64,000 nt of DNA from Citrobacter enshiensis. Lineage in GTDB: Bacteria > Pseudomonadota > Gammaproteobacteria > Enterobacterales > Enterobacteriaceae. Shown here one piece after another: positions 50,648 to 63,260 of the stretch (within the stretch, counting starts at the first letter, position 1; every line of letters starts with the position of its first letter). The notes under the pieces were generated by a model. That model saw only the letters and a program-made list of their open reading frames with translations. It made no database searches and was not told the origin of the DNA. Both the position numbers and the translations under genes were made by a program. The DNA lies in assembly GCF_029338175.1 (NCBI RefSeq), contig NZ_CP119862.1, forward strand, positions 3,534,001 through 3,598,000, given 5' to 3'.

Positions 50648-51508
50648 ATGAGTCAGGCACTGAAAAATCTGCTGACATTGTTAAATCTGGAAAAAATTGA
50701 AGAAGGACTCTTTCGGGGACAAAGTGAAGACCTGGGGTTACGACAGGTTTTTGGTGGACAGGTTGTCGGCCAGGCGCTGTGTGCCGCCAAGGAGACCGTC
50801 TCCGAAGAACGCCATGTCCACTCTTTCCACAGCTATTTTTTACGTCCGGGCGATAGTCAAAAACCGATTATTTACGATGTAGAAGTGCTGCGTGATGGCA
50901 ACAGTTTTAGCGCCCGCCGGGTGGCCGCGATTCAAAATGGGAAGCCCATCTTTTACATGACCGCCTCTTTCCAGGGCCAGGAAGAGGGATTTGAGCACCA
51001 GAAAAAAATGCCCGCCGCACCTGGGCCTGAATCCTTGAAATCGGAAACCGAAATTGCCCGCTCGGTGGCGCATTTGCTGCCGCCGATGTTAAAAGAGAAA
51101 TTTCTCTGCGATCGTCCCTTAGAGATTCGCCCGGTCGAATTTCATAATCCGCTAAAAGGCCATGTTTCGGAGCCAACACGTCAGGTCTGGATCCGCGCAA
51201 ACGGCACGATGCCGGACAGCCTCCGCGCGCATCAGTATTTGCTGGGCTATGCCTCCGATCTTAATTTCCTGCCCGTGGCGTTGCAGCCTTACGGTATTGG
51301 TTTTCTCGAAAAAGGGATCCAGATTGCCACCATCGATCATTCCATGTGGTTCCATCGTCCTTTCAATATGAATGAATGGCTGCTGTACAGCGTAGAGAGC
51401 ACCTCTGCCTCCAGCGCCCGCGGCTTTGTGCGCGGTGAGTTTTACACGCAGGACGGCGTGTTGGTTGCGTCTACCGTGCAGGAAGGGGTCATGCGTAATC
51501 ACAATTGA
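50648..51508 (+). CDS. tesB: Acyl-CoA thioesterase II TesB
   Basis: 286 residues, double hot-dog thioesterase hydrolysing medium- and long-chain acyl-CoA in the cytosol. The first hot-dog has [16 protein letters not shown] and [14 protein letters not shown]. The second has [20 protein letters not shown] with the catalytic aspartate, and the C-terminal [17 protein letters not shown]. Full length. CCTGGAGAG before the ATG. Confidence 0.97.
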   Translation: MSQALKNLLTLLNLEKIEEGLFRGQSEDLGLRQVFGGQVVGQALCAAKETVSEERHVHSFHSYFLRPGDSQKPIIYDVEVLRDGNSFSARRVAAIQNGKPIFYMTASFQGQEEGFEHQKKMPAAPGPESLKSETEIARSVAHLLPPMLKEKFLCDRPLEIRPVEFHNPLKGHVSEPTRQVWIRANGTMPDSLRAHQYLLGYASDLNFLPVALQPYGIGFLEKGIQIATIDHSMWFHRPFNMNEWLLYSVESTSASSARGFVRGEFYTQDGVLVASTVQEGVMRNHN

Positions 51509-51509
51509 A

Positions 51510-51580
51510 AAAAGCCGGATGGCGCTGACGCTTATCCGGCTTTTTGTAGGCCCGGTATGGCGACAGCGCCACCGGGCAAT
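51510..51580. terminator. Terminator hairpin of tesB with adjoining REP-like palindrome
   Basis: AAAAGCCGGAT (51510-51520) pairs with ATCCGGCTTTT (51534-51544), with A- and T-runs on both sides, so it can act for both tesB and amtB. A second REP-like unit with CCCGGTATGGCG and CGCCACCGGG follows at about 51550-51576. Confidence 0.85.
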
Positions 51581-51585
51581 CTGCG

Positions 51586-52872
51586 TTACGCGTTATAGGC
51601 ATTCTCGCCGTGGCTGTTCACATCCAGTCCTTCGCGCTCTTGTTCTTCCGGTACGCGCAGCCCCACGGTTAAATCCGCCAGTTTGTAACCGATAAACGCG
51701 ACCACGCCGGACCAGAGGATTGTAATGCCGATACTTTCTAACTGCACCAGCACCTGATGTCCCATCGTGACGCCTTCGGCAAAGCCCACGCCGCCGAGCG
51801 AGCGAGAGGCGAAGACCCCGGTCAGGATACACCCAACGATGCCGCATACGCCGTGAACGCCGAACACATCGCAAGGATCATCAACGCGCAGCAGCCGTTT
51901 AAGCATTGTCACGCCCCATAATCCTGCCAGCCCCGCCACAACGCCAATAATTAACGCGCCGCCGACCCCGATGTAGCCACAGGCAGGCGTAACCCCAACC
52001 AGACCGGCAATGGCGCCAGAACAGGCCCCCAGCAGAGACGGTTTACCGCGTAGCGCCCATTCGCCAAATATCCATCCGAGGATCGCCGCCGCCGTTGCAA
52101 CCACGGTGTTGACGAAAGCCAGCGCCGCGATCTCGTTCGCCGCACTGGCGGAACCGGCGTTAAAACCGAACCAGCCAACATACAGGATCGCCGTACCGGT
52201 AAAGACCATCGGCAGGTTATGTGGTTTAAACGCCTCTTTGCCAAAACCGACGCGCTTGCCAATCAGATAAGCCCCAACCAGACCGGCAATCGCCGCGTTA
52301 ATATGCACCACGGTACCGCCCGCGAAATCCAGCGCGCCATGCGATGCCAGCAAACCGCCGCCCCACACCATGTGCGCAATAGGAATGTAGGAAAGCGTCA
52401 GCCAGACCACCACGAAAATCAGCACCGCTGAAAAACGAATCCGCTCAGCCAATGCCCCCACGATCAGCCCAACGGTGATACAGGCGAACGAGCCCTGAAA
52501 CGCAACGTGAATATACTGATAGAAACTGCCCATCACCGCCGTCAGTTCAATATTCTTCAGCATCGTCCAGTGGAAGTTACCGAAGAAATTGTTACCTTCA
52601 CCAAAGGCCAGCGAATAGCCGTAAACAACCCATAAAATACAGACCAGCGCGAACGTCACGGTGACCTGGGTGAGCATTGACAGCACGTTCTTTCCACGAA
52701 TCAAACCGCCGTAGAACAGGGCAATGCCGGGGATCGTCATGAACAGCACCAGCGCGGTACAAATCATCATAAAGGCATTATCGGCTTTGTCGGCGACCGC
52801 AGGAGCCGCCATCGCCAGACCTGGCAGCAGCGCCAGTGAAGCCAGGCCCGTTTTCATCGTTGCTATCTTCAT
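51586..52872 (-). CDS. amtB: Ammonium channel AmtB
   Basis: 428-residue precursor. A signal peptide (cut after GLAMA at residue 22) precedes eleven transmembrane segments. The pore histidines are in GGTVVHINAAIAGL and FGVHGVCGIVG, and the family signature region is DFAGGTVVHI. It conducts ammonia across the inner membrane and is blocked by GlnK. It is the second gene of glnK-amtB, 32 bases after glnK. Confidence 0.98.
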   Translation of the reverse strand: MKIATMKTGLASLALLPGLAMAAPAVADKADNAFMMICTALVLFMTIPGIALFYGGLIRGKNVLSMLTQVTVTFALVCILWVVYGYSLAFGEGNNFFGNFHWTMLKNIELTAVMGSFYQYIHVAFQGSFACITVGLIVGALAERIRFSAVLIFVVVWLTLSYIPIAHMVWGGGLLASHGALDFAGGTVVHINAAIAGLVGAYLIGKRVGFGKEAFKPHNLPMVFTGTAILYVGWFGFNAGSASAANEIAALAFVNTVVATAAAILGWIFGEWALRGKPSLLGACSGAIAGLVGVTPACGYIGVGGALIIGVVAGLAGLWGVTMLKRLLRVDDPCDVFGVHGVCGIVGCILTGVFASRSLGGVGFAEGVTMGHQVLVQLESIGITILWSGVVAFIGYKLADLTVGLRVPEEQEREGLDVNSHGENAYNA

Positions 52873-52904
52873 TTTTTCGTTCCTATCACTGTGTAGCCTG
52901 AAAG

Positions 52905-53243
52905 TTACAGTGCCGCTTCGTCGGCTTCACCGGTACGAATACGAATAACGCGTTGCAACTCAGCGACGAAAATTTTGCCGTCGCCAATTTTTCCGGTCCA
53001 TGCCGACTTGCTGATGATATCGATCACCTCCTCAAGCTGATCGTCAGCGATGGCCACATCAATTTTTACCTTTGGTAGAAAGTTGACGCTGTATTCCGCG
53101 CCGCGGTACAGCTCGGCATGCCCTTTCTGACGCCCGAAACCTTTCACTTCGGTGACCGTCAACCCCTGAATGCCTATGGAAGACAACGCTTCACGAACGT
53201 CTTCCAGTTTGAACGGTTTGATTACCACGGTAACCAGTTTCAT
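52905..53243 (-). CDS. glnK: Nitrogen regulatory PII protein GlnK
   Basis: 112-residue PII protein. The T-loop tyrosine is in GAEYSVNFLPK (Y51), uridylylated by GlnD under nitrogen limitation; the C-terminal DGKIFVAELQRVIRIRTGE binds ATP and 2-oxoglutarate. It regulates AmtB by plugging it and influences NtrB and adenylyltransferase. The frame is open far upstream, but MKLVTVVIKPFKLEDV with GGAGGGGAT before it is the true start. Confidence 0.98.
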   Translation of the reverse strand: MKLVTVVIKPFKLEDVREALSSIGIQGLTVTEVKGFGRQKGHAELYRGAEYSVNFLPKVKIDVAIADDQLEEVIDIISKSAWTGKIGDGKIFVAELQRVIRIRTGEADEAAL

Positions 53244-53296
53244 AGATCCCCTCCTGTCAGAAATGGGTAATAACTGCAGCGACACGAGAGAACTAT

Positions 53297-53312
53297 TGCA
53301 AGGGGTGTGCCA
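53297..53312 (-). promoter_or_regulatory. Sigma-54 promoter of glnK-amtB
   Basis: Minus-strand TGGCACACCCCTTGCA matches the consensus TGGCAC-N5-TTGCA exactly. It lies about 54 bases before the glnK ATG. Confidence 0.93.
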
Positions 53313-53417
53313 CATTGAGAAATGCGCCAATCCGGCACGCAATTGCACAAAAAACAGGCAACAAAACAGGAGGAGAGAAATGTGAAGTGCGTCGGAAGCG
53401 AAGCGGGAAACGAAAAA

Positions 53418-53434
53418 CGCACCATGCCAGTGCA
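53418..53434 (-). promoter_or_regulatory. NtrC enhancer site for glnK-amtB
   Basis: Minus-strand TGCACTGGCATGGTGCG keeps both GCAC and GTGC half-sites of the NtrC consensus with the correct 7-base gap. It lies about 105 bases upstream of the sigma-54 promoter. Confidence 0.78.
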
Positions 53435-53487
53435 TGATGCGTTTCATTTTTGCACCGCCCGCGGGAGTGGCGGGCAACGCTGGTGCA

Positions 53488-57031
<3,544 letters not shown>

Positions 57032-57075
57032 GTATTCTGTCCTGACATGATTTCCGGCAATCAGCGCCGGGAGAA

Positions 57076-57534
57076 TTATTCAATGGGTAGAGCGGTAGTG
57101 TATTTAATCTGTTCCATCGCAAAGCTGGATGTGACATCTGACAGTCCGGGAACACTGTTCACCAGGCGTTTGTAGAAGTCGTCATAGCGTTTCATATCCG
57201 CCACCTGGACCCGCATCAGATAGTCGTATTCACCCGCCATGCGCCAAAAACCCAGAACTTCCGGCATCCCGGTGACTTCGGTCACGAATCGACAGTACCA
57301 TTCGCTGCTGTGATGCTGCGTTTTTATCAGCACAAAGGCCGTTAAGCCCAGCCCCAATTTTTCGGGGTCCAGCAACGCGACTTTTCCTATCAGAACGCCG
57401 TCATCTTCCAGGCGTTTTAGTCGTTTCCAGCAGGGTGTGGTGGTCAGATTAACGGCATCGGCCAGAGCCTGCAAAGAGAGGGTACAGTCCTGCTGCAGCA
57501 AGGCGAGCAGCTTACGGTCAATTTTATCTAACAT
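57076..57534 (-). CDS. decR: Lrp/AsnC-family cysteine-responsive regulator DecR (YbaO)
   Basis: 152 residues. An N-terminal helix-turn-helix ([22 protein letters not shown]) is joined to a RAM/ligand domain ([19 protein letters not shown] and [14 protein letters not shown]). In E. coli DecR senses cysteine and activates the cyuPA detoxification operon; in Salmonella its homolog controls the adjacent cdsH. The arrangement here is the Salmonella one. Start [10 protein letters not shown], with upstream extension rejected. Confidence 0.96.
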   Translation of the reverse strand: MLDKIDRKLLALLQQDCTLSLQALADAVNLTTTPCWKRLKRLEDDGVLIGKVALLDPEKLGLGLTAFVLIKTQHHSSEWYCRFVTEVTGMPEVLGFWRMAGEYDYLMRVQVADMKRYDDFYKRLVNSVPGLSDVTSSFAMEQIKYTTALPIE

Positions 57535-57649
57535 GCCCACCTCACAGAGAAGAATTTTCTCTCTACATTCTATTTTAAAGGTTAAATGGCAACAATTTTT
57601 TCCGTGCTTTTCGCTAATCTGGGCACAAAATGACAAATGGAAAACACCG

Positions 57650-58702
57650 ATGAATAACGCCTGGGTTAAAAACGCCATCAATGAAATTAACGCTGACTAC
57701 CAGCGTTCAGCAGATACGCATCTCATCCGGCTGTCGCTGCCTGCGTTTCCGGGGATTCAGCTCTATCTGAAAGATGAAAGTACGCACCCCACCGGCAGTC
57801 TGAAACATCGGCTGGCGCGTTCACTGTTCCTGTACGGACTGTGCAACGGCTGGATCAAAGAAGGCACCCCAATCATTGAATCATCATCGGGTTCAACAGC
57901 GGTTTCCGAGGCTTATTTCGCTCGCCTTCTGGGCCTGCCCTTTATCGCCGTCATGCCTTCCTGTACGGCAAAACGCAAAGTCGAACAAATAGAGTTTTAC
58001 GGCGGTCGCTGCCATTTTGTACAAAGCGCCTGCGAGATTTACGCCGCCTCAGAGCAACTGGCGCGTGAACTGAACGGTCACTATATGGATCAGTTCACCT
58101 ATGCTGAACGCGCTACCGACTGGCGCGGGAATAACAACATTGCCGACAGTATTTTTCGCCAGATGCAGTGCGAGCCAAACCCGGTACCCAGACACATTGT
58201 CATGAGCGCAGGCACTGGCGGGACCTCTGCCACCATTGGCCGCTACATTCGCTGCCAGGGCTACGACACCCGTCTGATGGTCGTTGACCCGGAAAACTCG
58301 GTCTTTTTACCCTACTGGCAGGAACGTGATGCCACATTGCGCAGTGCGGTCGGCAGCAAAATCGAAGGTATCGGCCGTCCACGTGTGGAGCCGTCTTTCA
58401 TTCCGGATGTGGTGGATGAGATGTTGCGCGTGCCGGATGCTGCCAGCATCGCGACCGCGCACTGGCTGGAAACGCAGTTGGGTCGGAAAGTGGGCGCCTC
58501 AACCGGCACCAATATGTGGGGAACGCTGCAACTCGCGGCCCGTATGCGCGAAGCCGGAGAAACAGGTTCTCTCGTTACATTGCTGTGTGACAGCGGCGAA
58601 CGTTATCTCGACACATACTACAATCCGGCCTGGGTCAGCGCGCAGATCGGCGATTTAACGCCGTGGCAGGCTGAACTTGCCCGGATGCTGAACGTCCGCT
58701 AA
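57650..58702 (+). CDS. cdsH: L-cysteine desulfhydrase CdsH (fold-type II PLP enzyme)
   Basis: 350 residues, cysteine synthase / cystathionine beta-synthase superfamily. The PLP lysine is probably K52 in [15 protein letters not shown]. The substrate loop is [19 protein letters not shown], and the phosphate-binding glycine loop is [14 protein letters not shown]. It should degrade cysteine to pyruvate, ammonia and sulfide, relieving cysteine toxicity, as reported for Salmonella CdsH. It is divergent from decR across 115 bases. The longer open frame upstream runs antisense through decR, so the start is the ATG at 57650. No E. coli K-12 equivalent at this locus. Confidence 0.87.
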   Translation: MNNAWVKNAINEINADYQRSADTHLIRLSLPAFPGIQLYLKDESTHPTGSLKHRLARSLFLYGLCNGWIKEGTPIIESSSGSTAVSEAYFARLLGLPFIAVMPSCTAKRKVEQIEFYGGRCHFVQSACEIYAASEQLARELNGHYMDQFTYAERATDWRGNNNIADSIFRQMQCEPNPVPRHIVMSAGTGGTSATIGRYIRCQGYDTRLMVVDPENSVFLPYWQERDATLRSAVGSKIEGIGRPRVEPSFIPDVVDEMLRVPDAASIATAHWLETQLGRKVGASTGTNMWGTLQLAARMREAGETGSLVTLLCDSGERYLDTYYNPAWVSAQIGDLTPWQAELARMLNVR

Positions 58703-58710
58703 AGCAGTAT

Positions 58711-58746
58711 AAAAAAAGCCAGACAATGACTGTTCATGTCTGGCTT
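58711..58746 (-). terminator. Rho-independent terminator of cof
   Basis: On the minus strand a perfect 10-base stem (AAGCCAGACA/TGTCTGGCTT, 58746-58716) runs directly into a T-run at 58717-58711. It lies 15 bases after the cof stop and can also slow cdsH transcripts from the other side. Confidence 0.85.
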
Positions 58747-58761
58747 GCTGGAAGGGATCTC

Positions 58762-59580
58762 TCATTCGGGGGAATAAGGTAGATGTGGATTATCCAGCCA
58801 ATGCGTTAAATAGTGAGAGACGGCCTGATTACGACAATGCCCAATCACTGATAAATGAGGCAGCTCGGCAATCAGTTGCGGCATGGCGTTACCCATGATC
58901 AAACCGCGTCCGACGCTCCCCAGCATTTCACGATCGTTCATGGCATCGCCAAACGCCATACACTCAGCCATTGTAAAACCCAGATGATTGCTCAGTACCT
59001 TCAGGGCGGCACCTTTATTGCAGCCTAACGGCAAAACTTCCAGGCAATCGACTGCGGAAAAACAGAGGTTTGCCCGCTCGCCCAGCGCGTCGTTCAATTG
59101 AATACCAAGCCGGATCAGATCATCGTGATCGCCACAGAAACAGATCTTCGTCACCTGGTGGGCCGGGAGCCGTTTGACATCCACGACCTGATAATGAAAT
59201 CCGCTATAGACGTGCGCGTGCAACATCGCCGGAATTTCCTGCCCGGTGAACCAGCCGTTGTCATTGAAAACATGCATGCTGGCCTGCGTGTCCCACGCCT
59301 GCTGCAGCACAATATCCGCGATGGCCGGATCAAGATCCTGACGATGCAACACCTCGCCCTCCAGTGAATGCACTCGCGTACCGTTACCGGTGATCAGAAA
59401 GGCTTCCAGCGAAAACGCGCCCAAAATATGCTGCATCTCCAGCACATGTCGACCCGTCGCAAATGTCAGGGTAATGTTGCGTTCGCGCAACCGCGCCAGC
59501 GTTGAAAGGGTTTCATCGCCCAGATGGTGGTTTGGCATCAGTAGCGTGCCATCCATATCAAATGCTGCCAGACGAGCCAT
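58762..59580 (-). CDS. cof: HMP-PP phosphatase Cof (HAD superfamily)
   Basis: 272 residues. HAD motif I FDMDGTLL has the nucleophile and acid-base aspartates. Motif II is [11 protein letters not shown], lysine motif is CNKGAAL, and motif IV is [12 protein letters not shown]. Class IIB cap. In E. coli it dephosphorylates the thiamine intermediate HMP-PP and sugar phosphates. The open frame begins four codons earlier, but [11 protein letters not shown] matches the family. Confidence 0.96.
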   Translation of the reverse strand: MARLAAFDMDGTLLMPNHHLGDETLSTLARLRERNITLTFATGRHVLEMQHILGAFSLEAFLITGNGTRVHSLEGEVLHRQDLDPAIADIVLQQAWDTQASMHVFNDNGWFTGQEIPAMLHAHVYSGFHYQVVDVKRLPAHQVTKICFCGDHDDLIRLGIQLNDALGERANLCFSAVDCLEVLPLGCNKGAALKVLSNHLGFTMAECMAFGDAMNDREMLGSVGRGLIMGNAMPQLIAELPHLSVIGHCRNQAVSHYLTHWLDNPHLPYSPE

Positions 59581-59678
59581 CTCTTTCTCCACTTTGTGAC
59601 ACGGTTAACTTGTGGTTCAGTATCACCTGAGATATACGGAAGTAATAGTGAATAGATAAAAGGAATTGTTCCGGGTTT

Positions 59679-61415
59679 ATGCGACTTCTCAATCGACTCA
59701 AGCAATACCAGCGCCTCTGGCAACCTTCCGCCGGTGAACCTCAGTTTGTCACAGTGAGCGAACTGGCAGAACGCTGTTTTTGTAGCGAACGTCATGTGCG
59801 GACGCTGCTTCGCCAGTCGCAGGAAGCAGGATGGCTGACGTGGGAGTCGCAGTCCGGGCGTGGAAAACGCGGGCAGCTCCGTTTTTTGGTCACGCCGGAA
59901 TCATTGCGCAATACCATGATGGAGCAAGCGCTGGAGAAAGGGCAGCAACTCAATGTGCTGGCGCTGGCGCAGTTAGCGCCTGGTGAACTGCGCGCAATGT
60001 TGCAACCGTTTATGGGCGGGCAATGGCAAAACGATACGCCGACGCTGCGTATTCCCTATTATCGTCCTCTTGATCCGCTCCATCCGGGATTCCTCCCCGG
60101 ACGCGCGGAACAACATCTTGCCGGACAAATTTTCTCCGGATTAACCCGCTTCGACAGTCATAATCAACGCCCTTGCGGAGACCTGGCGCATCACTGGGAT
60201 ATCTCCCCCGACGGTTTACGCTGGGATTTTTATATTCGCTCGACACTTTACTGGCACAATGGCGATGTGGTGGCAACCTCGCAGCTACATGAACGGCTGC
60301 TCATGCTACTCAACCTCCCGGCGCTCAATAAGTTGTTCATTAGCGTGAAGCGTATTGAGATCAGCCATCCGCAATGTCTGACATTCATTCTGCATCGACC
60401 TGATTACTGGCTGGCGCACCGTCTGGCGAGCTACTGCAGCCATCTGTCACATCCACAGCAACCGCTGGTCGGTACCGGTCCTTTCCGGCTGGCGTTATTT
60501 ACGCCGGAGCTGGTCCGCCTGGAAAGTCACGATCATTTTCATCGGAGCCACCCGCTGCTAAAGACGGTTGAATACTGGATAACACCGCAGCTTTTCGCAC
60601 AAGACCTGGGGACCAGTTGTCGTCACCCAGTGCAGATAGCAATCGGGAAACGAGAAGAACTGACCACGCTCAGCCAGGTGAGCAGCGGTATCAGCCTCGG
60701 ATTTTGCTATTTAACACTCAAGAAAGGACCGAGGCTGAATCTGCAACAGGCGAGAAGATTGGTGGATATCATCCATCACACATCGCTACTGCAAACGCTG
60801 CCTGTTGATGAAAATTTGATTACGCCGAGCCAGGCATTGTTACCCGACTGGACCATGCCCCAGTGGGAAAGTCTGGATGAGGTGGAACTGCCGGCAAGGC
60901 TCACGCTGGTCTACCATCTGCCCGTTGAACTGCATACCATGGCAGAACAGCTCAAGCACTATCTGGCCACGCTCGGCTGTGAATTAACGATTATTTTTCA
61001 TAATGCTAAGAACTGGGACAACAGCGCTGTTCTGGCGGATGCCGATTTGATGATGGGCGACAGACTCATTGGCGAAGCGCCAGAGTACACGCTTGAGCAA
61101 TGGCTACGCTGCGATCAGCTCTGGCCGCATGTCTTAGACGCTCCGGCCTTTTCCCATCTACAGGCAACGCTGGATGCGCTACAGATTCAGCCCGACGAGG
61201 GCGATCGTTATGCCGCACTTGCGCTGGTGTTCGCAAATCTGATGAATGATGCCACCCTCACACCGCTCTTCAATTACCACTATCGCATTAGCGCGCCGCC
61301 GGGCGTCAATGGGGTCCGACTGAACGCACGTGGCTGGTTTGACTTCACCGAAGCATGGCTTCCTCCCCCTCGCAATGAAGAAGCTGGTCGGCGTCCCCCT
61401 CAGACGCTACCATAG
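59679..61415 (+). CDS. ybaE: SgrR-family protein YbaE (HTH plus solute-binding domain)
   Basis: 578 residues. An N-terminal winged helix (VSELAERCFCSERHVRTLLRQ) is followed by a periplasmic-binding-protein-like domain (SBP_bac_5, about 150-560), the layout of the sugar-phosphate stress regulator SgrR. No signal peptide, so cytosolic. Ligand and targets unknown. About 12 residues longer than E. coli YbaE, all at the C-terminus (RNEEAGRRPPQTLP). It lies 26 bases before queC on the same strand. Confidence 0.94.
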   Translation: MRLLNRLKQYQRLWQPSAGEPQFVTVSELAERCFCSERHVRTLLRQSQEAGWLTWESQSGRGKRGQLRFLVTPESLRNTMMEQALEKGQQLNVLALAQLAPGELRAMLQPFMGGQWQNDTPTLRIPYYRPLDPLHPGFLPGRAEQHLAGQIFSGLTRFDSHNQRPCGDLAHHWDISPDGLRWDFYIRSTLYWHNGDVVATSQLHERLLMLLNLPALNKLFISVKRIEISHPQCLTFILHRPDYWLAHRLASYCSHLSHPQQPLVGTGPFRLALFTPELVRLESHDHFHRSHPLLKTVEYWITPQLFAQDLGTSCRHPVQIAIGKREELTTLSQVSSGISLGFCYLTLKKGPRLNLQQARRLVDIIHHTSLLQTLPVDENLITPSQALLPDWTMPQWESLDEVELPARLTLVYHLPVELHTMAEQLKHYLATLGCELTIIFHNAKNWDNSAVLADADLMMGDRLIGEAPEYTLEQWLRCDQLWPHVLDAPAFSHLQATLDALQIQPDEGDRYAALALVFANLMNDATLTPLFNYHYRISAPPGVNGVRLNARGWFDFTEAWLPPPRNEEAGRRPPQTLP

Positions 61416-61441
61416 CGTTTTATCATTTGTCAGGATAAGCC

Positions 61442-62137
61442 ATGAAACGTGCCGTCGTAGTATTCAGTGGGGGTCAGGACTCCACAACCTGCCTGGCGCA
61501 AGCGCTGCATCAATATGATGAAGTCCATTGCGTCACCTTTGATTATGGTCAGCGCCATCGTGCTGAGATTGATGTCGCACGTGACCTGGCCTTAAAACTC
61601 GGCGCGCGTTCGCACAAAGTGCTCGATGTAACGCTACTGAACGAACTGGCGATCAGCAGCCTGACTCGCGACAACATTCCTGTGCCGGACTACGAACCGG
61701 ACGCGGATGGCATTCCCAACACCTTCGTGCCAGGGCGCAATATTCTGTTTTTGACGCTGGCGGCCATCTACGCCTACCAGGTAAAGGCCGAGGCCGTGAT
61801 CACCGGTGTTTGTGAAACGGATTTTTCCGGTTATCCCGATTGCCGCGATGAGTTTGTCAAAGCGCTAAATCACGCTGTCAGCTTGGGTATGGCAAAGGAT
61901 ATCCGCTTTGAAACGCCGTTAATGTGGATTGATAAAGCCGAAACCTGGGCGCTGGCTGATTACTGGGGCAAACTGGATCTCGTACGTCAGGAGACGTTGA
62001 CCTGCTATAACGGGATCAAAGGCGACGGCTGTGGGCAGTGTGCTGCCTGTACCCTGCGAGCCAACGGACTGACCCATTATCTGGCGGATAAACCTGCGGT
62101 GATGGCGGCGATGAAGCAGAAAACCGGACTGAAGTAA
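61442..62137 (+). CDS. queC: 7-cyano-7-deazaguanine (preQ0) synthase QueC
   Basis: 231 residues. It converts 7-carboxy-7-deazaguanine to preQ0 in queuosine synthesis, using ATP and ammonia. ATP-pyrophosphatase P-loop [15 protein letters not shown] at the N-terminus and the zinc-binding cysteine set [19 protein letters not shown] near the C-terminus. GGATAAGCC before the ATG, close to the ybaE stop. Confidence 0.98.
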   Translation: MKRAVVVFSGGQDSTTCLAQALHQYDEVHCVTFDYGQRHRAEIDVARDLALKLGARSHKVLDVTLLNELAISSLTRDNIPVPDYEPDADGIPNTFVPGRNILFLTLAAIYAYQVKAEAVITGVCETDFSGYPDCRDEFVKALNHAVSLGMAKDIRFETPLMWIDKAETWALADYWGKLDLVRQETLTCYNGIKGDGCGQCAACTLRANGLTHYLADKPAVMAAMKQKTGLK

Positions 62138-62148
62138 TTTCTGTCGGT

Positions 62149-62230
62149 TTTGCCGGGTGACGGCGTAAACATCTTATCCGGCCTACGAATCATGATCCCG
62201 TAGGCCTGTAAGCAAAGCGCCATCAGGCAA
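62149..62230. repeat. REP-like palindromes between queC and fadM
   Basis: TTGCCGGGTGACGGCG with TCTTATCCGGCCTACG (62149-62186), followed by CCGTAGGCC and GCGCCATCAGGCAATC (to 62230). Confidence 0.75.
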
Positions 62231-62237
62231 TCACGCC

Positions 62238-62636
62238 TTACTTAACCATTTGTTCCAGCTTTTCGCGTAACTCTCCCTCCAAAGGCAGCGCTTTTTGCGT
62301 TTTCAAATCAATACACACAAAAGTAATCTGCGCATCCACCACGACTTGCCCTTCTGGCTCCAACGTAATGATCTGACTTAACACACCGCTCTTACCGTTG
62401 ATTTGCTGCACCTGACTGGTCACGGTCAGCAGGTCACTCAGCACCGCCGGGCGACGGTAGTTAATATTGATGTTTACCACCACAAAAGCGATGTTATGGG
62501 CCGTCATCCACTGAAAGCTGTCGCTGTTTTCCAGGCCGTCCCAGCGCGCCTCTTCCAGAAACTCAAGATAGCGGGCATTGTTGACATGCTGGTAGACATC
62601 GAGATGATAACCACGGACTTTAATCTGTGTTTGCAT
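62238..62636 (-). CDS. fadM: Long-chain acyl-CoA thioesterase FadM (YbaW)
   Basis: 132-residue hot-dog thioesterase of the 4-hydroxybenzoyl-CoA thioesterase type. It starts MQTQIKVRGYHLDVYQHVNNARYLEFLEEARW, with the catalytic aspartate (LDVYQHVN). In E. coli it cleaves dead-end acyl-CoAs during oleate degradation and belongs to the FadR regulon. A candidate FadR site lies upstream. Confidence 0.96.
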   Translation of the reverse strand: MQTQIKVRGYHLDVYQHVNNARYLEFLEEARWDGLENSDSFQWMTAHNIAFVVVNININYRRPAVLSDLLTVTSQVQQINGKSGVLSQIITLEPEGQVVVDAQITFVCIDLKTQKALPLEGELREKLEQMVK

Positions 62637-62678
62637 AGGGGCAGGAACCTTAGTGTGTTTTTATCGGTAAGACGACTG

Positions 62679-62709
62679 TATAGAGGTCACAACTGGTATG
62701 ACCTCTATA
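62679..62709. promoter_or_regulatory. Large inverted repeat with FadR-like half-site upstream of fadM
   Basis: Perfect 11-base arms TATAGAGGTCA (62679-62689) and TGACCTCTATA (62699-62709). AACTGGTATGACC at 62691-62703 resembles FadR consensus AACTGGTCNGACC. It lies 43 to 73 bases before the fadM start. Confidence 0.6.
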
Positions 62710-62740
62710 GCATGGCAAATTTTTGCCACTACGCAAGTTA

Positions 62741-63130
<390 letters not shown>

Positions 63131-63197
63131 TTATTAACAGCGAAGCCACGATAACGGGGCGAAGAAACAGGAACAAATGGCAAATATCAGAAATGGA

Positions 63198-63219
63198 AAA
63201 GGCCGCGAAAGCGGCCTTT
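63198..63219 (-). terminator. Rho-independent terminator after ppiD
   Basis: Perfect stem AAAGGCCGC/GCGGCCTTT with a 4-base loop, followed on the minus strand by TTTTCCATTT. It lies 41 bases after the ppiD stop. Confidence 0.85.
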
Positions 63220-63260
63220 GGGGATTACAACTTTTTGCAAATTTTTGCGAAGCGTCTCGA

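Noticed and set aside
52905-53477. 190-residue version of GlnK
   Set aside because: The extension crosses the sigma-54 promoter; PII proteins are 112 residues and start MKLVTVV.
57437-58702. 421-residue version of CdsH
   Set aside because: The first 71 codons run antisense through decR and the promoter region; the ATG at 57650 is supported by the family-like start.
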